A stretch of 64,000 nt of DNA from CAWAMR01 sp963783095 (GCA_963783095.1 CAWAMR010000014.1:310001-374000); one strand, 5' to 3'. Positions 19,002 through 28,553 are shown, counted from the first letter of the stretch. The notes: a model not told the origin generated them from the sequence alone. Made by a program: numbers and translations.

Positions 19002-20808
19002 TCAGGAATCCTTGCCCACCGAATGGGTTTGAAGTTTACTTAATAATTCCAAAGCCGATTGATGGTCGGCACCGGAGAGTTTTTGCTGCATTTGCCCCTT
19101 GGTCGATTCCCTTCGGCCTGCTGCAAACCGATCGAGAACCTGTCGTAACCATTTTTCGGGTTCCGGGTTCATCCGACCAACCTCCATCATTTCCAGGGCT
19201 TTGGCAATGAGCGGAGGATTCGGAATCAACGAACGTAACCCGTCAATGTCGGCCAGCTCGCCAGCTGCTTGTAGCTGATACAAACCGCTGAGCAATTTCC
19301 GTAAACCAGGATGCGTCAATTCATGGGGCTGGACTTCCTTCGCGGCGATCGCCACGAGCCTGTCATCCGCCAAAAGGAATTGCAACAACTGCACTTCCAG
19401 TTGGGGAGCTGGACCGCTTCGGGGGGCATCGTTCTCGGCAGGGGCGATATTGGCAGGAGTCTCTGATGAGGATCGCGCGGACTCTGCCTTCCTGGCCGAT
19501 CTCAGTTCCCGGTATCGATCCAATACCGTATCCAGGCGAACTCCAAGTCTGTGGGCAATTCGAGTCAACACTAATTCTTGCTTCACCTTGCTCGCCTGTC
19601 CGGTCGATTCGGGTGCGAGCGCCATGATTCCGAGGATCGAATTGATGAGGCGGCGAGTCCCCTCGATTCCTCGATCGCTCTCCCTTTCGAGTAATTGATT
19701 CAGTTTGAAATCCAGGGCATTCACTGCGTTTCGGAGGGCTTCACGAAAAGCTTCCGCGCCTTGCTGTACGAGTAGGTCGCAAGGATCGAGGCCGGCCGGG
19801 AGTGTCGCAATGGCGAGATCGACATCCTGACTAATAAACAATTCCAGGGCACGATCGACACCGTTTTTTCCACCTTCATCGGCATCATACACGAGAACAA
19901 CCCGAGGTACATACCTGCGCAGTTGAGGTATATGTCGTTCGGTCAAAGCGGTTCCCATTGTGGCAACCACATTGGTGATCCCAAATTGGTGTGCCATCAT
20001 GACATCGGTGTATCCCTCGACGACGGCCAGAAAACCTTCTGAAGCTCCTGCATGTCGTGCCAGGTCGAGGCCATACAATAGGTCGCTCTTCTTAAAAAGC
20101 GGATTATCGGATGAATTATAGTACTTCGGTCCGCGTGCTGCAAAGGCCGATCCGGGGAGAATTCGGCCGCCGAAGCCCACGGTCTGACCTCGGACATCGC
20201 GGATCGGGAACATCACCCGATCGCGAAACCGGTCGCAAAACCCACCATTATCCCGTTCCAGCAAAAGCCCCAGATCCAGCAAAACCTGCATATCTTGCCC
20301 GGTTTCTCTGGCTCTGCGGGTCAACCAAGCCCCATCAACGGGCGCGTAGCCGAGTCCAAACTGCCGGACGGTACCGCCGTTGAGCCTGCGGTCACCTAAA
20401 TAGAGACGGGCTTGCTCGGCATAAGGTTCCTCGAGCAGGCATTCGCGAAATTCCTGTTCAGCCCACTTCATCGCTTCCAGTAACTGAAGGCGAGCGAGAT
20501 TCGGTCTGCCGTCGAAATCATTCAGCGCGATACCTGCCCGTCGGGCCAGGATTTCGAGGGCTTCGCGGAATTCGACTTTTTCCATCTTTTCAACGAAGGT
20601 TATGACGTCTCCGTTCGCGCCACAAGACCAACAGCGAAAGTTTTGATATTGCGGACTGATTTGCAAGGAAGGGCGAGTATCTTTGTGGAACGGGCAAATG
20701 GCCTTGTAGCGCGCCACTATGGTGAAGGGTGAGATAGCTCCCAACGACAGCAACGATGTCGTTGGCCTCCTTGATCTGACGTTTCAAGGCTTCCCGGTCG
20801 ATTGCCAA
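19002..20808 (-). CDS. dnaG: DNA primase DnaG, frameshift within the zinc-binding domain
   Basis: The start is the TTG at 20808 (MAIDREALKRQIKEANDIV) with AGGTGA upstream. The CHC2 zinc ribbon follows (CPFHKDTRPSL ... FRCWSCGANGDV), then the TOPRIM catalytic core (LAVVEGYTDVMMAHQFG, VLVYDADEGGKNG) and a helical C-terminal helicase-interaction domain. The first 33 residues and the rest lie in different frames: at the GC run 20709-20714, one more GC unit gives SGARYKAICPFH with the normal two-residue spacing between Gly and the aromatic. An alternative in-frame start at 20753 would delete the first helix and is not credible for an essential primase. Total about 602 residues. It synthesises replication primers and is co-transcribed with rpoD. 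Confidence 0.93.
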
Positions 20809-21400
20809 GGGTCACCTGTTACGCAGGGCCATCTACCGAAAAAACCAAACCATCTCCACGCGCGAGTATCCGTTGAGGAGAAAGTCTGTCGAGGTTGTTC
20901 CGGTGAAGATTAGCTGAAGGAAGTTGGGGAAGGTGGGCATCGCGGTGAGGAAAATCGCTTTCGAGCGTTTCCGGTGATGTATTTGGGCGTTCCTCTTCCA
21001 AAATCACCCAACCGCGATGACATGGTCCAATCAACGAACCATTGCACTAATCCGTTAGTGCTTTTTGAATTATACCTATCTTCCGAAAGCAGTCAAGTTG
21101 GAGAAGGAAGAACGATTTGAGAAAAAAGGGCGCGGAATTCGCCAAGGGCGCGTGGGGCAGAAGTGGGGGATGCAAGAAATAGGTATGGAACGCCGGGAAT
21201 CGTTGCCACGCCCATCAATCCCCGACGAGAGCAATGGTATCGGATTTGCTCCTAATCGTTGAGTTTTGCAACTTCCAAGAACTAAGAGCCAATCAAACGC
21301 TTATCGATTTGATGGATTGCCGAGGTTTTTGCTGATGAGGGCCCGAAACGGGCGCAGACGCTACAAAAAGCACGCGGCCGTGCAAAACTGAGGCGGGGAG
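20809..21400. other. Intergenic stretch of about 590 bases between dnaG and a small plus-strand gene
   Basis: Divergent region that should hold the dnaG-rpoD promoter. Frames at 20819-21034 and 21065-21262 have no ribosome site and no recognisable product. A small GC stem (GCCCG-AAA-CGGGC, near 21340) precedes the next gene. Nothing else is assignable. Confidence 0.4.
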
Positions 21401-21667
21401 ATGGGGAAATCCAACAAATCAACCGATCAGAGAATTGAGCAGAACCCACATCTCACTGCCGACGTGTGCGACGAGCTTCTTGAATTGGTGAAAGAAACTG
21501 CTCACAGAATTGAAGACCGAATGAAAAAGGTATGCGAAACGGGAACGTCGGAACTTGTTCCTCTTTCCGGCGATACGCAGGAAATGCCAAAGCTCGAAAC
21601 CAAACAATCGCCGGCACCTGACTCGGGTCCGGATAATTCACCGGTCAAGAAACGAACCAGCAAGTGA
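21401..21667 (+). CDS. Small hydrophilic hypothetical protein (88 aa)
   Basis: GGCGGGGAG sits directly before the ATG. The product (MGKSNKSTDQRIEQNP...) has a central amphipathic helix (VCDELLELVKETAHRIEDRM) and a disordered, Pro/Ser/Lys-rich tail ending KKRTSK. There is no signal peptide or known domain. The ribosome site and amphipathic segment support a real gene; the function is unknown. Confidence 0.5.
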   Translation: MGKSNKSTDQRIEQNPHLTADVCDELLELVKETAHRIEDRMKKVCETGTSELVPLSGDTQEMPKLETKQSPAPDSGPDNSPVKKRTSK

Positions 21668-21828
21668 ATCATTCTCGATTCCAGATAAGCCGGGTTATCC
21701 TGAATAAAGGGGGGTTCTTTTGCCGAAGATGAAGTTGGATCATTTCCGCTGTTCCCAACCTGCCGCCTCTCGATCGTGACGGGGAGATAGGGAACGGGCT
21801 GCCGATGGAGTTACACAGGAGACCAGGG

Positions 21829-23733
21829 ATGGCGAAAGTGTGCAAAAAACTGCTTATATTCGCGTGCTTATTGCTGTGGAGTGGGGCAAATCAAGCCCTG
21901 TCAGCTCCTCCCCCGACCGTACCGCAAATGCTTCAATTCGAGCCTCGTCAGAAAGGGGTGGAAATTACCACTCCCGACGTTGCGGCACAATCGGCCTGCA
22001 AAGTCGAGCTCGTCAAGGGACAGAAACTGGCGAATGGAAGAAGCGCATCCGGCTGGGCGCTGAAAGACGGCCAGGGTCAGATGCTCCGCCGTTTCTTCGA
22101 TTCGGACGGCGATGGTCAAATCGATGTTTGGTCGTACTTCCTCAACGGCGAGGAGTGCTATCGCGAGGTCGATTCCAATCTTGACGGCAAAGTCGATCAA
22201 TATCGCTGGCTGGGGTCTAACGGCACCAAGTGGGGTGTCAGTATGAATCAGGATGGCCGCATCTCGAACTGGAAGATGATTTCCGCGGAAGAAGTGAGCC
22301 AGGAGATTTTTCAGGCAGTGCGAACCCAGGATTATTCGCGCCTTCAGGCCTTGATGATTACCAAGGCCGACTTGGAAGTGCTCGAGCTGCCGGAAAGTGA
22401 AGTAAGCCAAATCAAAGCCAAGATGAGCGAAGCCCCTACCAAATTCCAGGCCGCCGCAGCTGCCCTCATCAAGTTGTCGGAAAAGACCAAGTGGGTCCAC
22501 CTGGAAACCGGTGTTCCGCAGTGCATTGCCGCTGACTCGATCGGTTCCAAAGCCGACGTTATCCGCCACAAACACGGTACGGTGCTTTTCAGCGACGGCG
22601 AAAAGACCGATGCGATCCAGACCGGGGAAATGATTCTCGTCGGCAGAGCCTGGCGGATTATTGAGGGTCCGACCCGGGGCAACTCGGTTTCCACGGTTCA
22701 AACCGGTCCCGGCGGAAAAGCGGGAATCGACATTCCCGAAGAGATCAAGGAATTTGTAACGGAACTTCAGAAAATCGATGCGGAACTAGGCCCTGGAGCC
22801 GGCGCTGATCCGGCCAAAGCGATCCGCTACAACCTGGCTCGTGCCGGAATTCTCGAAAAAATCGTCACGGTCTTGAAGAATCACCCGACGCGCGACGACT
22901 GGATGAAGCAAATCGCCGATTGCTACAGCACCACCGCACAGCACAAGGACCAGGGCGGTTATGCCCGTCTCAAAGCTTGGAAGGACATGCTCGTCAAACA
23001 GGTGCCCGGCAGCAACATCGCCGGTTATTTTGCTTATCGAGAAATGTCTGCGGAATACTCCCTGATGCTCGATGGCGGCGGTAAGAGACCCGACATGTCT
23101 AAATTGCAGGAAATGTGGAAGGAAAAGCTGACGAAGTTCGTTCAAGATTACGCGACTTCGGAAGATGCCCCCGACGCCTGGATGCAACTGGGCATGGTGA
23201 ACGAGTTTATCGGGAAGGAAACCGAGGCCAAGAATTGCTATGCCAACTTGCCGAAATTCTTCCCAAAGAACTCGCTGACACCGAAAGCCGAAGGTGCAAT
23301 CCGTCGGCTGAACCTCGAAGGCAACGAACTCGAACTCGTTTCCCACACGCTCGGCAGCAAGAACCCCTTCGACCTCTCCAAGACGATGAAGGGCAAGCAT
23401 GTGATCGTGTACTACTGGGCGAGCTGGAATGGACAGTGCGCTGCCGACTTTGCCAAGTTGAAAATAATGTTGGCTGCGTATGCCAACAAGGGTTTGGAAC
23501 TGGTATGCGTCAACCTCGATAATTCCGAGGGCGAAGCGATCAAGTATCTGCAAGCCACGCCGGTACCTGGAACCCACCTGTACCAACAAGGCGGTCTCGA
23601 TAGTCCTCTTGCCATCAGCTATGGTATCATGGTGCTGCCGAATCTGTTCCTGGTTTCTCCCGACGGCAAAGTAATCGTTCGAAACGGCCAGGTTGCCACG
23701 ATTGAGGACGATCTGAAGAAGTTGCTCAAGTAG
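21829..23733 (+). CDS. Secreted thioredoxin-fold (TlpA/redoxin-like) protein lacking the CxxC
   Basis: The start at 21829 (ATG after GGAGACCAGG) gives a signal peptide (KVCKKLLIFACLLLWSGANQALS); the in-frame ATG at 21805 lacks a site. Of 634 residues, 30-170 contain an EF-hand-like or lipoprotein-style repeat (FFDSDGDGQIDVWSYF, DSNLDGKVDQYRWLG). Residues 170-500 are helical, and the last 120 form a TlpA-type domain: HVIVYYWASWNGQCAADFAKL, ELVCVNLDN, GIMVLPNLFLVSPDGKV. The active site is W-N-G-Q-C, so only the second Cys of WCxxC remains. A reductase role is therefore unlikely; a binding or folding role on the cell surface or periplasm is possible. Confidence 0.75.
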   Translation: MAKVCKKLLIFACLLLWSGANQALSAPPPTVPQMLQFEPRQKGVEITTPDVAAQSACKVELVKGQKLANGRSASGWALKDGQGQMLRRFFDSDGDGQIDVWSYFLNGEECYREVDSNLDGKVDQYRWLGSNGTKWGVSMNQDGRISNWKMISAEEVSQEIFQAVRTQDYSRLQALMITKADLEVLELPESEVSQIKAKMSEAPTKFQAAAAALIKLSEKTKWVHLETGVPQCIAADSIGSKADVIRHKHGTVLFSDGEKTDAIQTGEMILVGRAWRIIEGPTRGNSVSTVQTGPGGKAGIDIPEEIKEFVTELQKIDAELGPGAGADPAKAIRYNLARAGILEKIVTVLKNHPTRDDWMKQIADCYSTTAQHKDQGGYARLKAWKDMLVKQVPGSNIAGYFAYREMSAEYSLMLDGGGKRPDMSKLQEMWKEKLTKFVQDYATSEDAPDAWMQLGMVNEFIGKETEAKNCYANLPKFFPKNSLTPKAEGAIRRLNLEGNELELVSHTLGSKNPFDLSKTMKGKHVIVYYWASWNGQCAADFAKLKIMLAAYANKGLELVCVNLDNSEGEAIKYLQATPVPGTHLYQQGGLDSPLAISYGIMVLPNLFLVSPDGKVIVRNGQVATIEDDLKKLLK

Positions 23734-23736
23734 AAA

Positions 23737-23818
23737 AGTTCCAAGTTCCAAGTTCCAAGTTCCAAGTTGAAAACCATCAAGCCTTCGGGTTTTTAACTTG
23801 GAACTTGGAACTTGGAAC
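23737..23818. repeat. Heptamer hairpin repeat (TTCCAAG)n, copy 1
   Basis: About four TTCCAAG units (23737-23769) face three CTTGGAA units (23794-23818) around a core reading AAGCCTTCGGGTTTTT. It starts two bases after the stop of the thioredoxin-fold gene and overlaps the last codons of queC on the other strand. It can form one long stem and may terminate transcription from both sides. Confidence 0.85.
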
Positions 23819-24495
23819 ATATAAGGTTGGATCTTCGACGCCCGCTTCCGCAAAGCCTTTCTTTCGCAATTGACACGAATCGCATTTTCCGCAAGCTCTG
23901 CCTTCTGCGTCGGGATCGTAGCAACTCAATGTCAACGAGTAATCGACCCCCAATCGAACCCCTTCACGGATGATCTCGGCCTTTGTCATTTTCAATAACG
24001 GTGCATGGATTTTGAATTCTCCGCGGCCTTCAACGCCCGCTTTGGTAGCCAGGTTGGCCAGCCTTGCGAAGCTCTCGAGGAATTCCGGTCGACAGTCCGG
24101 GTATCCGGAATAGTCCAAAACATTGGCACCAATAAAAATATCGAAGGCTCCGACCACCTCGGCATAGCCCAGCGCCAATCCTAGAAGGATCGTATTTGCA
24201 CCGGAACGTAGGTTACGGGAATGCCTTGGCCCATTTCGTCCAAAGCGCGATCTTTGGGAACGGCAATCGAATCGGTCAGCGCCGATCCGCCGATCGCACG
24301 CAAATCGAGTCGAACCGTTCGGTGATCCGTCACTTTTCGCACATGGGCTATCTTTTTTGCACATTCCAGTTCGAGCCGATGGCGTTGGCCATAGTCGACG
24401 CTGAGGGCATGAACGCAGCAGTTTTGGCTTTGAGCGATCGCAAGTACGGTTGCGCTATCGAGACCACCGCTAAGAAGAATCACTGCGTTTTTCAT
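23777..24495 (-). CDS. queC: 7-cyano-7-deazaguanine (preQ0) synthase QueC, one frameshift
   Basis: The PP-loop motif LLSGGLDSATVL starts 6 residues into the protein. YGQRHRLELECAKKI follows, then IPVTYVP and, in the next frame, NTILLGLALGYAEVVGA, FIGANVLDYSGYPDCRPEF and the zinc-binding Cys set SCYDPDAEGRACGKCDSCQL. QueC converts 7-carboxy-7-deazaguanine to preQ0 with ATP and ammonia. The frame breaks at 24195-24200: one missing base joins VPVRNT/VPVQNT, the usual V-P-x-R-N-T. GAGG precedes the ATG at 24495. The last 10 or so residues (VPSSKFQVKNPKA) and the stop are supplied by the heptamer repeat, an addition not expected in the family. Divergent from queF. Confidence 0.9.
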
Positions 24496-24655
24496 AAAAT
24501 CCTCTTCCGACCAATGACGGTTGAACCGATCAGGCAAACTTGCTCGCATCGGCAAGAAACGAACTACCCAACAACGACCCGCAACAGGTTGGAAATTCTA
24601 CACGATTCGAATATGGCATAGAGATAATCGAAGTGAAGTCGGTGAAGGGAGAATC

Positions 24656-25027
24656 ATGTCCGAGGCCGCAGCACCATCCGTCGAACAATGGGAGACCTTC
24701 CCCAACCCAGCGCCGGGCCGGGATTATACCATTGAAATCATTTGTCCGGAGTTTACCAGCATGTGTCCGAAAACGGGTCAACCCGACTTCGGCACCATCA
24801 CCTTTACTTACACGCCGGCCGAGACTTGCATCGAGTTAAAGTCGCTGAAATTGTACTTGCAACGATTCCGAAATATGGGGATTTTCTACGAGCAAGTCAT
24901 CAATCGCCTTCTCGATGATTTTGTCGGTGCGATCAAACCCATCCGCTGCAAAATCGTGGGGAGCTTTACTCCGCGTGGCGGAATAAGTACTGTGGTGACC
25001 TGCACCTACACGGCCGAGCAGAAATGA
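24656..25027 (+). CDS. queF: NADPH-dependent preQ0 reductase QueF (type I)
   Basis: 123 residues, a unimodular QueF. Motifs: EFTSMCPKTGQPDFGTITF with the catalytic Cys, and CIELKSLKLYLQRFRN, the E-(S/L)-K-S substrate-binding motif; FYEQVINRLLDDFV follows. It reduces preQ0 to preQ1, the step after QueC in queuosine biosynthesis. GGGAGA precedes the ATG. It is divergently transcribed from queC with 160 bases between. No queD, queE or tgt is in the window. Confidence 0.92.
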   Translation: MSEAAAPSVEQWETFPNPAPGRDYTIEIICPEFTSMCPKTGQPDFGTITFTYTPAETCIELKSLKLYLQRFRNMGIFYEQVINRLLDDFVGAIKPIRCKIVGSFTPRGGISTVVTCTYTAEQK

Positions 25028-25046
25028 TAATCGATCGACACAGGAT

Positions 25047-25265
25047 TCAGTTCAGAACGGTGATGGCGTTCTTGACTCGCACTTCCGGAAAGATCTTCCG
25101 GATACCCTCCTGTGCAAGTTGCTTCATGTGGTAACAATCCGCAAAGCCCCGCAGAATAATCTCTTGCGAACTGAACTCGACGGATAAATTCCACACGCGC
25201 CGACTCGTCCTAATAAGAATTGCTTCGCGGACTTCGGCAAGAAACGCTTCTGATGAATAAGACAC
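25047..25265 (-). CDS. BON-domain-like small protein
   Basis: From the GTG at 25265, preceded by AGAGG, the product is 72 residues: EAFLAEVREAILIRTSRRVW, then NLSVEFSSQEIILRGFADCY, HMKQLAQEGIRKIFPEVRV and KNAITV. The order (helix, strand, strand with G, helix, strand ending V-x-N) is that of a BON domain, a small phospholipid- or protein-binding module. An upstream in-frame ATG at 25463 would add a hydrophobic 66-residue extension that overlaps the promoter region of the next gene and seems fortuitous. Converges with queF. Confidence 0.65.
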   Translation of the reverse strand: MSYSSEAFLAEVREAILIRTSRRVWNLSVEFSSQEIILRGFADCYHMKQLAQEGIRKIFPEVRVKNAITVLN

Positions 25266-25474
25266 TTGAACACCTCTGGGTTGTGCCGCGAGTAGTGGCA
25301 CACTATGCAAGAATGTTAAGCAGATAGGTATCGAAACACTCTGAACGATGCTCAACCCAATCAAGAGCAAATCAAGGACCAATAAGTTCGCTCCGGCCTG
25401 AATTTGCTTCCCAATTTCACGGGGCTGTCTGTTGAATATGTTCGTAAGATAATGGGGAGGCACGGAGAATCATC

Positions 25475-26764
25475 ATGCGTAGTTTGTCGCTAGTGGCGCT
25501 GACGGCGATGTTGTGGACTGGTCAAGTTCCCTGTGCATCCGCCGGGTTGTACCACCCCGAATGGTTACCCATTGAGGATTTCGATGCTAATGGGTACGCG
25601 CAGCCCTTAGGCGCAGACAACTTCTGGAATTCCTACATGAAGGCGCACGAGGTTGCGACTCCGAGAGCAGGTTTATCACCCGGCGCAACGGCCATCGGTA
25701 TGACCGCAGGGTCGATGACCCTCCTTGGGACCAACCGAACAGGCATTCTCAGTTCCGCTCGTGTCGAAGTTGAGAACCAAGTAATAGAACTTCGCGGCAA
25801 ATCGTCACGCACCGCCGAGGAGGATGCCAAACTGACTGCGGACCTGATCCTGCTCAACGATCCGAAGGGCGTTAATGAGGCATTGAATTTGCTCCGCGAA
25901 CCCGAGAACGGGAGTTTTGTCATTGCCGCCCACCAGGCCCGTGCCTTCCAGTCTTTGAAACTGCTCAAGAAAGCCGAGGATCTTGAAGAGTCCGCTCTCA
26001 CCGATTATAAGTTTCCCGAAAAGCTGTTTCACATGAACAAACGCCAACTGACGTGGTATCATCGACTTGAGAAGGACTATTATCTCCCATGGCTGCAAAA
26101 TCGCGACAAGGAAGAACAACAACTCGCGGCGAACGGAAAAGGGGTGGCAGACATTAGCAAAGATACTCTCGATCCTCTTTTTCCAAAACCGATCAACCCG
26201 AAAATCATGCCCGTTCGATTCGTTGGCAAGGCCGGAATTTTCAAGCCGGGCGAGTTGGCGGCAAGCGAAAAAATGAAACTGCCGCCCGATGCCATTGCGA
26301 TCGTTCAGCAAATGATGCTCTGGAATCCCTGGGATTTTCGGCTCGCCTGGCTGCTGGCAGAACTATACATCGTGGAGGGAAATTACGAAATCGCCGAAAG
26401 GCTTCTCGATAACTGTCGCCAATCGGGTTATTCACCCACGGAGTTGTCGCAACATCGTGAGGCGATCCAGCCCTTCGTTGAATCATTCATGGCAGAGAAG
26501 CTCGCAAAACAACAAGCAGCAGAAGCTAAAATGATCGCGCTGAGAGAGGCGGAAATAGAACAATCCAATGCACTTAAAAAAGCTGAATTGGAACGTCTAC
26601 AAGTCGAGGAACAGCTCAAACGCCAGAAAGAACATGACAAACGAATGAACAGGATCTACGTGTGGACGGCAACCGCCCTGGTGCTTGGGGTTCTGGCCTA
26701 CTTGCAAACCCGCGAAATTGTTCGCAGACTGCTAGCGAGAAAGAGCGCTGCCCCGCTGGAATGA
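25475..26764 (+). CDS. Exported, C-terminally membrane-anchored hypothetical protein
   Basis: 429 residues, intact. An N-terminal signal peptide (MRSLSLVALTAMLWTGQ, cut near CASAG) is followed by a largely helical region. TPR-like pairs occur near residues 125-165 and 280-320 (DFRLAWLLAELYIVEGNYEIA). A charged coiled coil spans about 340-385 (AEAKMIALREAEIEQSNAL) before one transmembrane helix (IYVWTATALVLGVLAYL) and a short basic cytoplasmic tail. The arrangement suggests an envelope protein held by the C-terminal helix. I do not recognise the family. Confidence 0.65.
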   Translation: MRSLSLVALTAMLWTGQVPCASAGLYHPEWLPIEDFDANGYAQPLGADNFWNSYMKAHEVATPRAGLSPGATAIGMTAGSMTLLGTNRTGILSSARVEVENQVIELRGKSSRTAEEDAKLTADLILLNDPKGVNEALNLLREPENGSFVIAAHQARAFQSLKLLKKAEDLEESALTDYKFPEKLFHMNKRQLTWYHRLEKDYYLPWLQNRDKEEQQLAANGKGVADISKDTLDPLFPKPINPKIMPVRFVGKAGIFKPGELAASEKMKLPPDAIAIVQQMMLWNPWDFRLAWLLAELYIVEGNYEIAERLLDNCRQSGYSPTELSQHREAIQPFVESFMAEKLAKQQAAEAKMIALREAEIEQSNALKKAELERLQVEEQLKRQKEHDKRMNRIYVWTATALVLGVLAYLQTREIVRRLLARKSAAPLE

Positions 26765-26829
26765 CTTCCACGATGAGCGACCCCCTTGACGTGACCCACA
26801 TCAGAAGAGGCTGGTCCCGCCTGCGGGAA

Positions 26830-26973
26830 GTCAGGCAAGCGAGACGCTTGCCCTGCGTTGCGGGCGGAACGCGGCATTTATCGTTCGTAGTCAGGCAAGC
26901 GAGACGCTTGCCCTACGTTGCGGGCGGAACGCGGCATTTATCGTTCGTAGGGCAAGCGTCTCGCTTGCCTGAC
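26830..26973. repeat. 60-bp tandem duplication plus inverted copy
   Basis: Units 26830-26889 and 26890-26949 are identical except one base (G/A in CCCTGCG / CCCTACG). Each starts with the palindrome GGCAAGCGAGACGCTTGCC. A third copy of that palindrome, inverted, ends the element at 26949-26973. No gene is encoded. Confidence 0.9.
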
Positions 26974-27106
26974 TTCCTAAATACCGGCGATCGTCGGCGT
27001 ATCGGGGTCAATTGTTAGCGGTTTTCCATCAATCGGCGTCTGCTACGAAGCAAGGGATTTGAGGCGAATTGTAACATATAATGGCCTCTAGGCAGAAAGG
27101 TGTCGA

Positions 27107-27544
27107 ATGGCCGACTCGATTCCGCTGGCGATAGGCTGGAAGGAATGGATCGGGTTTCCCCAATGGGGCATCCGCAAAGTCAAGGCGAAGATCGATACCG
27201 GTGCCAAAACGTCCGTCCTCAACGGTACGGTTGAGTCGATCCAAGACCAGCCGGACGGCACAAAAATCGCAATACTTCAATTAGCGCTTTCTCGACGCTA
27301 TCCGGAGAGGTTGGTTCGCATCGAAGCCGACATACTTCGATCGGTGCAAGTTCGGAATACCGGCGGCGAGAATGTTACCCGCCTTGTCCTGCAAACGATG
27401 GTTCGCATTGGTCCCATCGAGAAAATCATTGAGTTCACCGTCGCGGATCGGACGCGGATGTTGACGCCGATCATTCTGGGGCGGCGGGCGCTCCAAAATC
27501 AGTTCCTGGTCGATGCGAGTCGAAAATACCTATTCCCCAGTTGA
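27107..27544 (+). CDS. RimK-associated retropepsin-like aspartic protease (PF05618 family)
   Basis: 145 residues, intact. The signature is VKAKIDTGAKTSVLNG, the D-T-G-A aspartic protease-type motif of the family often annotated as ATP-dependent zinc protease. GWKEWIGFPQWGI precedes it and MLTPIILGRRALQNQFLVD matches the family's C-terminal G-R-x-x-L segment. It directly precedes rimK (15 bases), the usual pairing; such partners are thought to act on the poly-glutamate or modified target made by RimK. Cytoplasmic. Confidence 0.85.
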   Translation: MADSIPLAIGWKEWIGFPQWGIRKVKAKIDTGAKTSVLNGTVESIQDQPDGTKIAILQLALSRRYPERLVRIEADILRSVQVRNTGGENVTRLVLQTMVRIGPIEKIIEFTVADRTRMLTPIILGRRALQNQFLVDASRKYLFPS

Positions 27545-27559
27545 ATTGAGAGGTGCCGC

Positions 27560-28447
27560 GTGCGTCTGGCGATTTTGTCTCGACGAGCGGAACTATACAG
27601 TACAAAAGCCCTGGTCGAGGCTGCCCAATCCCGCGGGCACGAAGTCGAGGTCATGGACACGCTTCAGTTCGATATTTGCATTAGCCGGCGCAAGCCGGAA
27701 ATGTATTATCAGGGCAAGCCGGTTCGAGACATTGATGCCGTCATTCCCCGTATCGGTGCGTCGGTGACCTTCTATGGATTGGCGGTTGTCCGTCAGTTCG
27801 AGATGATGGGTGTTTATTGCCTGAATGAATCGCAAGCGATCGCACGTTCGCGCGACAAATTGCGCAGCTTGCAGTTGTTGTCCCGTCACGATATAGGCGT
27901 CCCGCCGACGCTGTTCACCCGCCACGCCGACCACATTCAAGATTGCATCGAGCGCGTGGAGGGGCCGCCCGTGGTCGTGAAATTATTGCAGGGAACGCAG
28001 GGTATCGGCGTGGTATTGGCGGAGAGTCAGCAGGCCGCCAGTTCGGTGATCGAGGCCTTTCACGGATTGGATCAAAACATCTTGATTCAAAAGTTTATCA
28101 AAGAGGCGAAGGGGGCCGACATTCGAGCGCTGGTAGTCGGTCGAAAGGTTGTAGCATCGATGAAGCGCCAGGCAGTTGCCGGAGAATTTCGCTCGAATTT
28201 GCATCGCGGCGGCAGCGCAACGAAGTTTCGTTTGCCTGCCGCCTATCGGAAGACTGCATTGTCGGCCGCCAAGGTTCTTGGCTTAAATGTGGCCGGTGTC
28301 GATCTCATTGAATCGGGCGATGGTCCGATGGTGATGGAGGTCAATTCATCCCCCGGACTGGAAGGGATTCAGAAAACAACGGGTGAAGATGTCGCAGGCG
28401 CAATTATCGAGTATCTCGAAAAGCAGGTCACTCCCGCGGCGAAGTGA
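27560..28447 (+). CDS. rimK: RimK-type alpha-L-glutamate ligase (ATP-grasp)
   Basis: 295 residues from a GTG at 27560 with GAGAGG upstream. RimK hallmarks: MRLAILSRRAELYSTKALVE at the start, AVIPRIGASVTFYGLAVVR, SRDKLRSLQLLSRHDIGVP, ATP-grasp core VVKLLQGTQGIGVVL, GADIRALVVGRKVVASMKR and the metal-binding VMEVNSSPGLEGIQ. In E. coli RimK adds glutamates to ribosomal protein S6; here the substrate is inferred. Operon with the protease-like gene. Confidence 0.92.
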   Translation: MRLAILSRRAELYSTKALVEAAQSRGHEVEVMDTLQFDICISRRKPEMYYQGKPVRDIDAVIPRIGASVTFYGLAVVRQFEMMGVYCLNESQAIARSRDKLRSLQLLSRHDIGVPPTLFTRHADHIQDCIERVEGPPVVVKLLQGTQGIGVVLAESQQAASSVIEAFHGLDQNILIQKFIKEAKGADIRALVVGRKVVASMKRQAVAGEFRSNLHRGGSATKFRLPAAYRKTALSAAKVLGLNVAGVDLIESGDGPMVMEVNSSPGLEGIQKTTGEDVAGAIIEYLEKQVTPAAK

Positions 28448-28460
28448 GCTTGTGAGGACC

Positions 28461-28553
28461 GTTAGGCGAGCGGCAGAAACAGATTTACCCGCACCGCTTA
28501 CTTCGTGCGCGGCTCTTACCATAGAGCCACGCACGAAGTAAGCGGAAGTGTCT
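28461..28553. repeat. CCGCTTACTTCG inverted repeat family, copy 1
   Basis: A leader GTTAGGCGAGCGGCAG and CAGATTTACCCGCA precede arms 28494-28518 and 28523-28545 (CCGCTTACTTCGTGCG ... CGCACGAAGTAAGCGG), then GAAGTGTCT. The same layout recurs at 49103-49232. Located after rimK. Confidence 0.85.

Noticed and set aside
24496..24655. preQ1 riboswitch between divergent queC and queF
   Set aside because: No short C-rich stem-loop with A-rich tail of the preQ1-I type is visible, and preQ1-II/III could not be recognised.
26830..26973. CRISPR-like tandem repeats
   Set aside because: Only two adjacent 60-bp units with no variable spacers and no cas genes.
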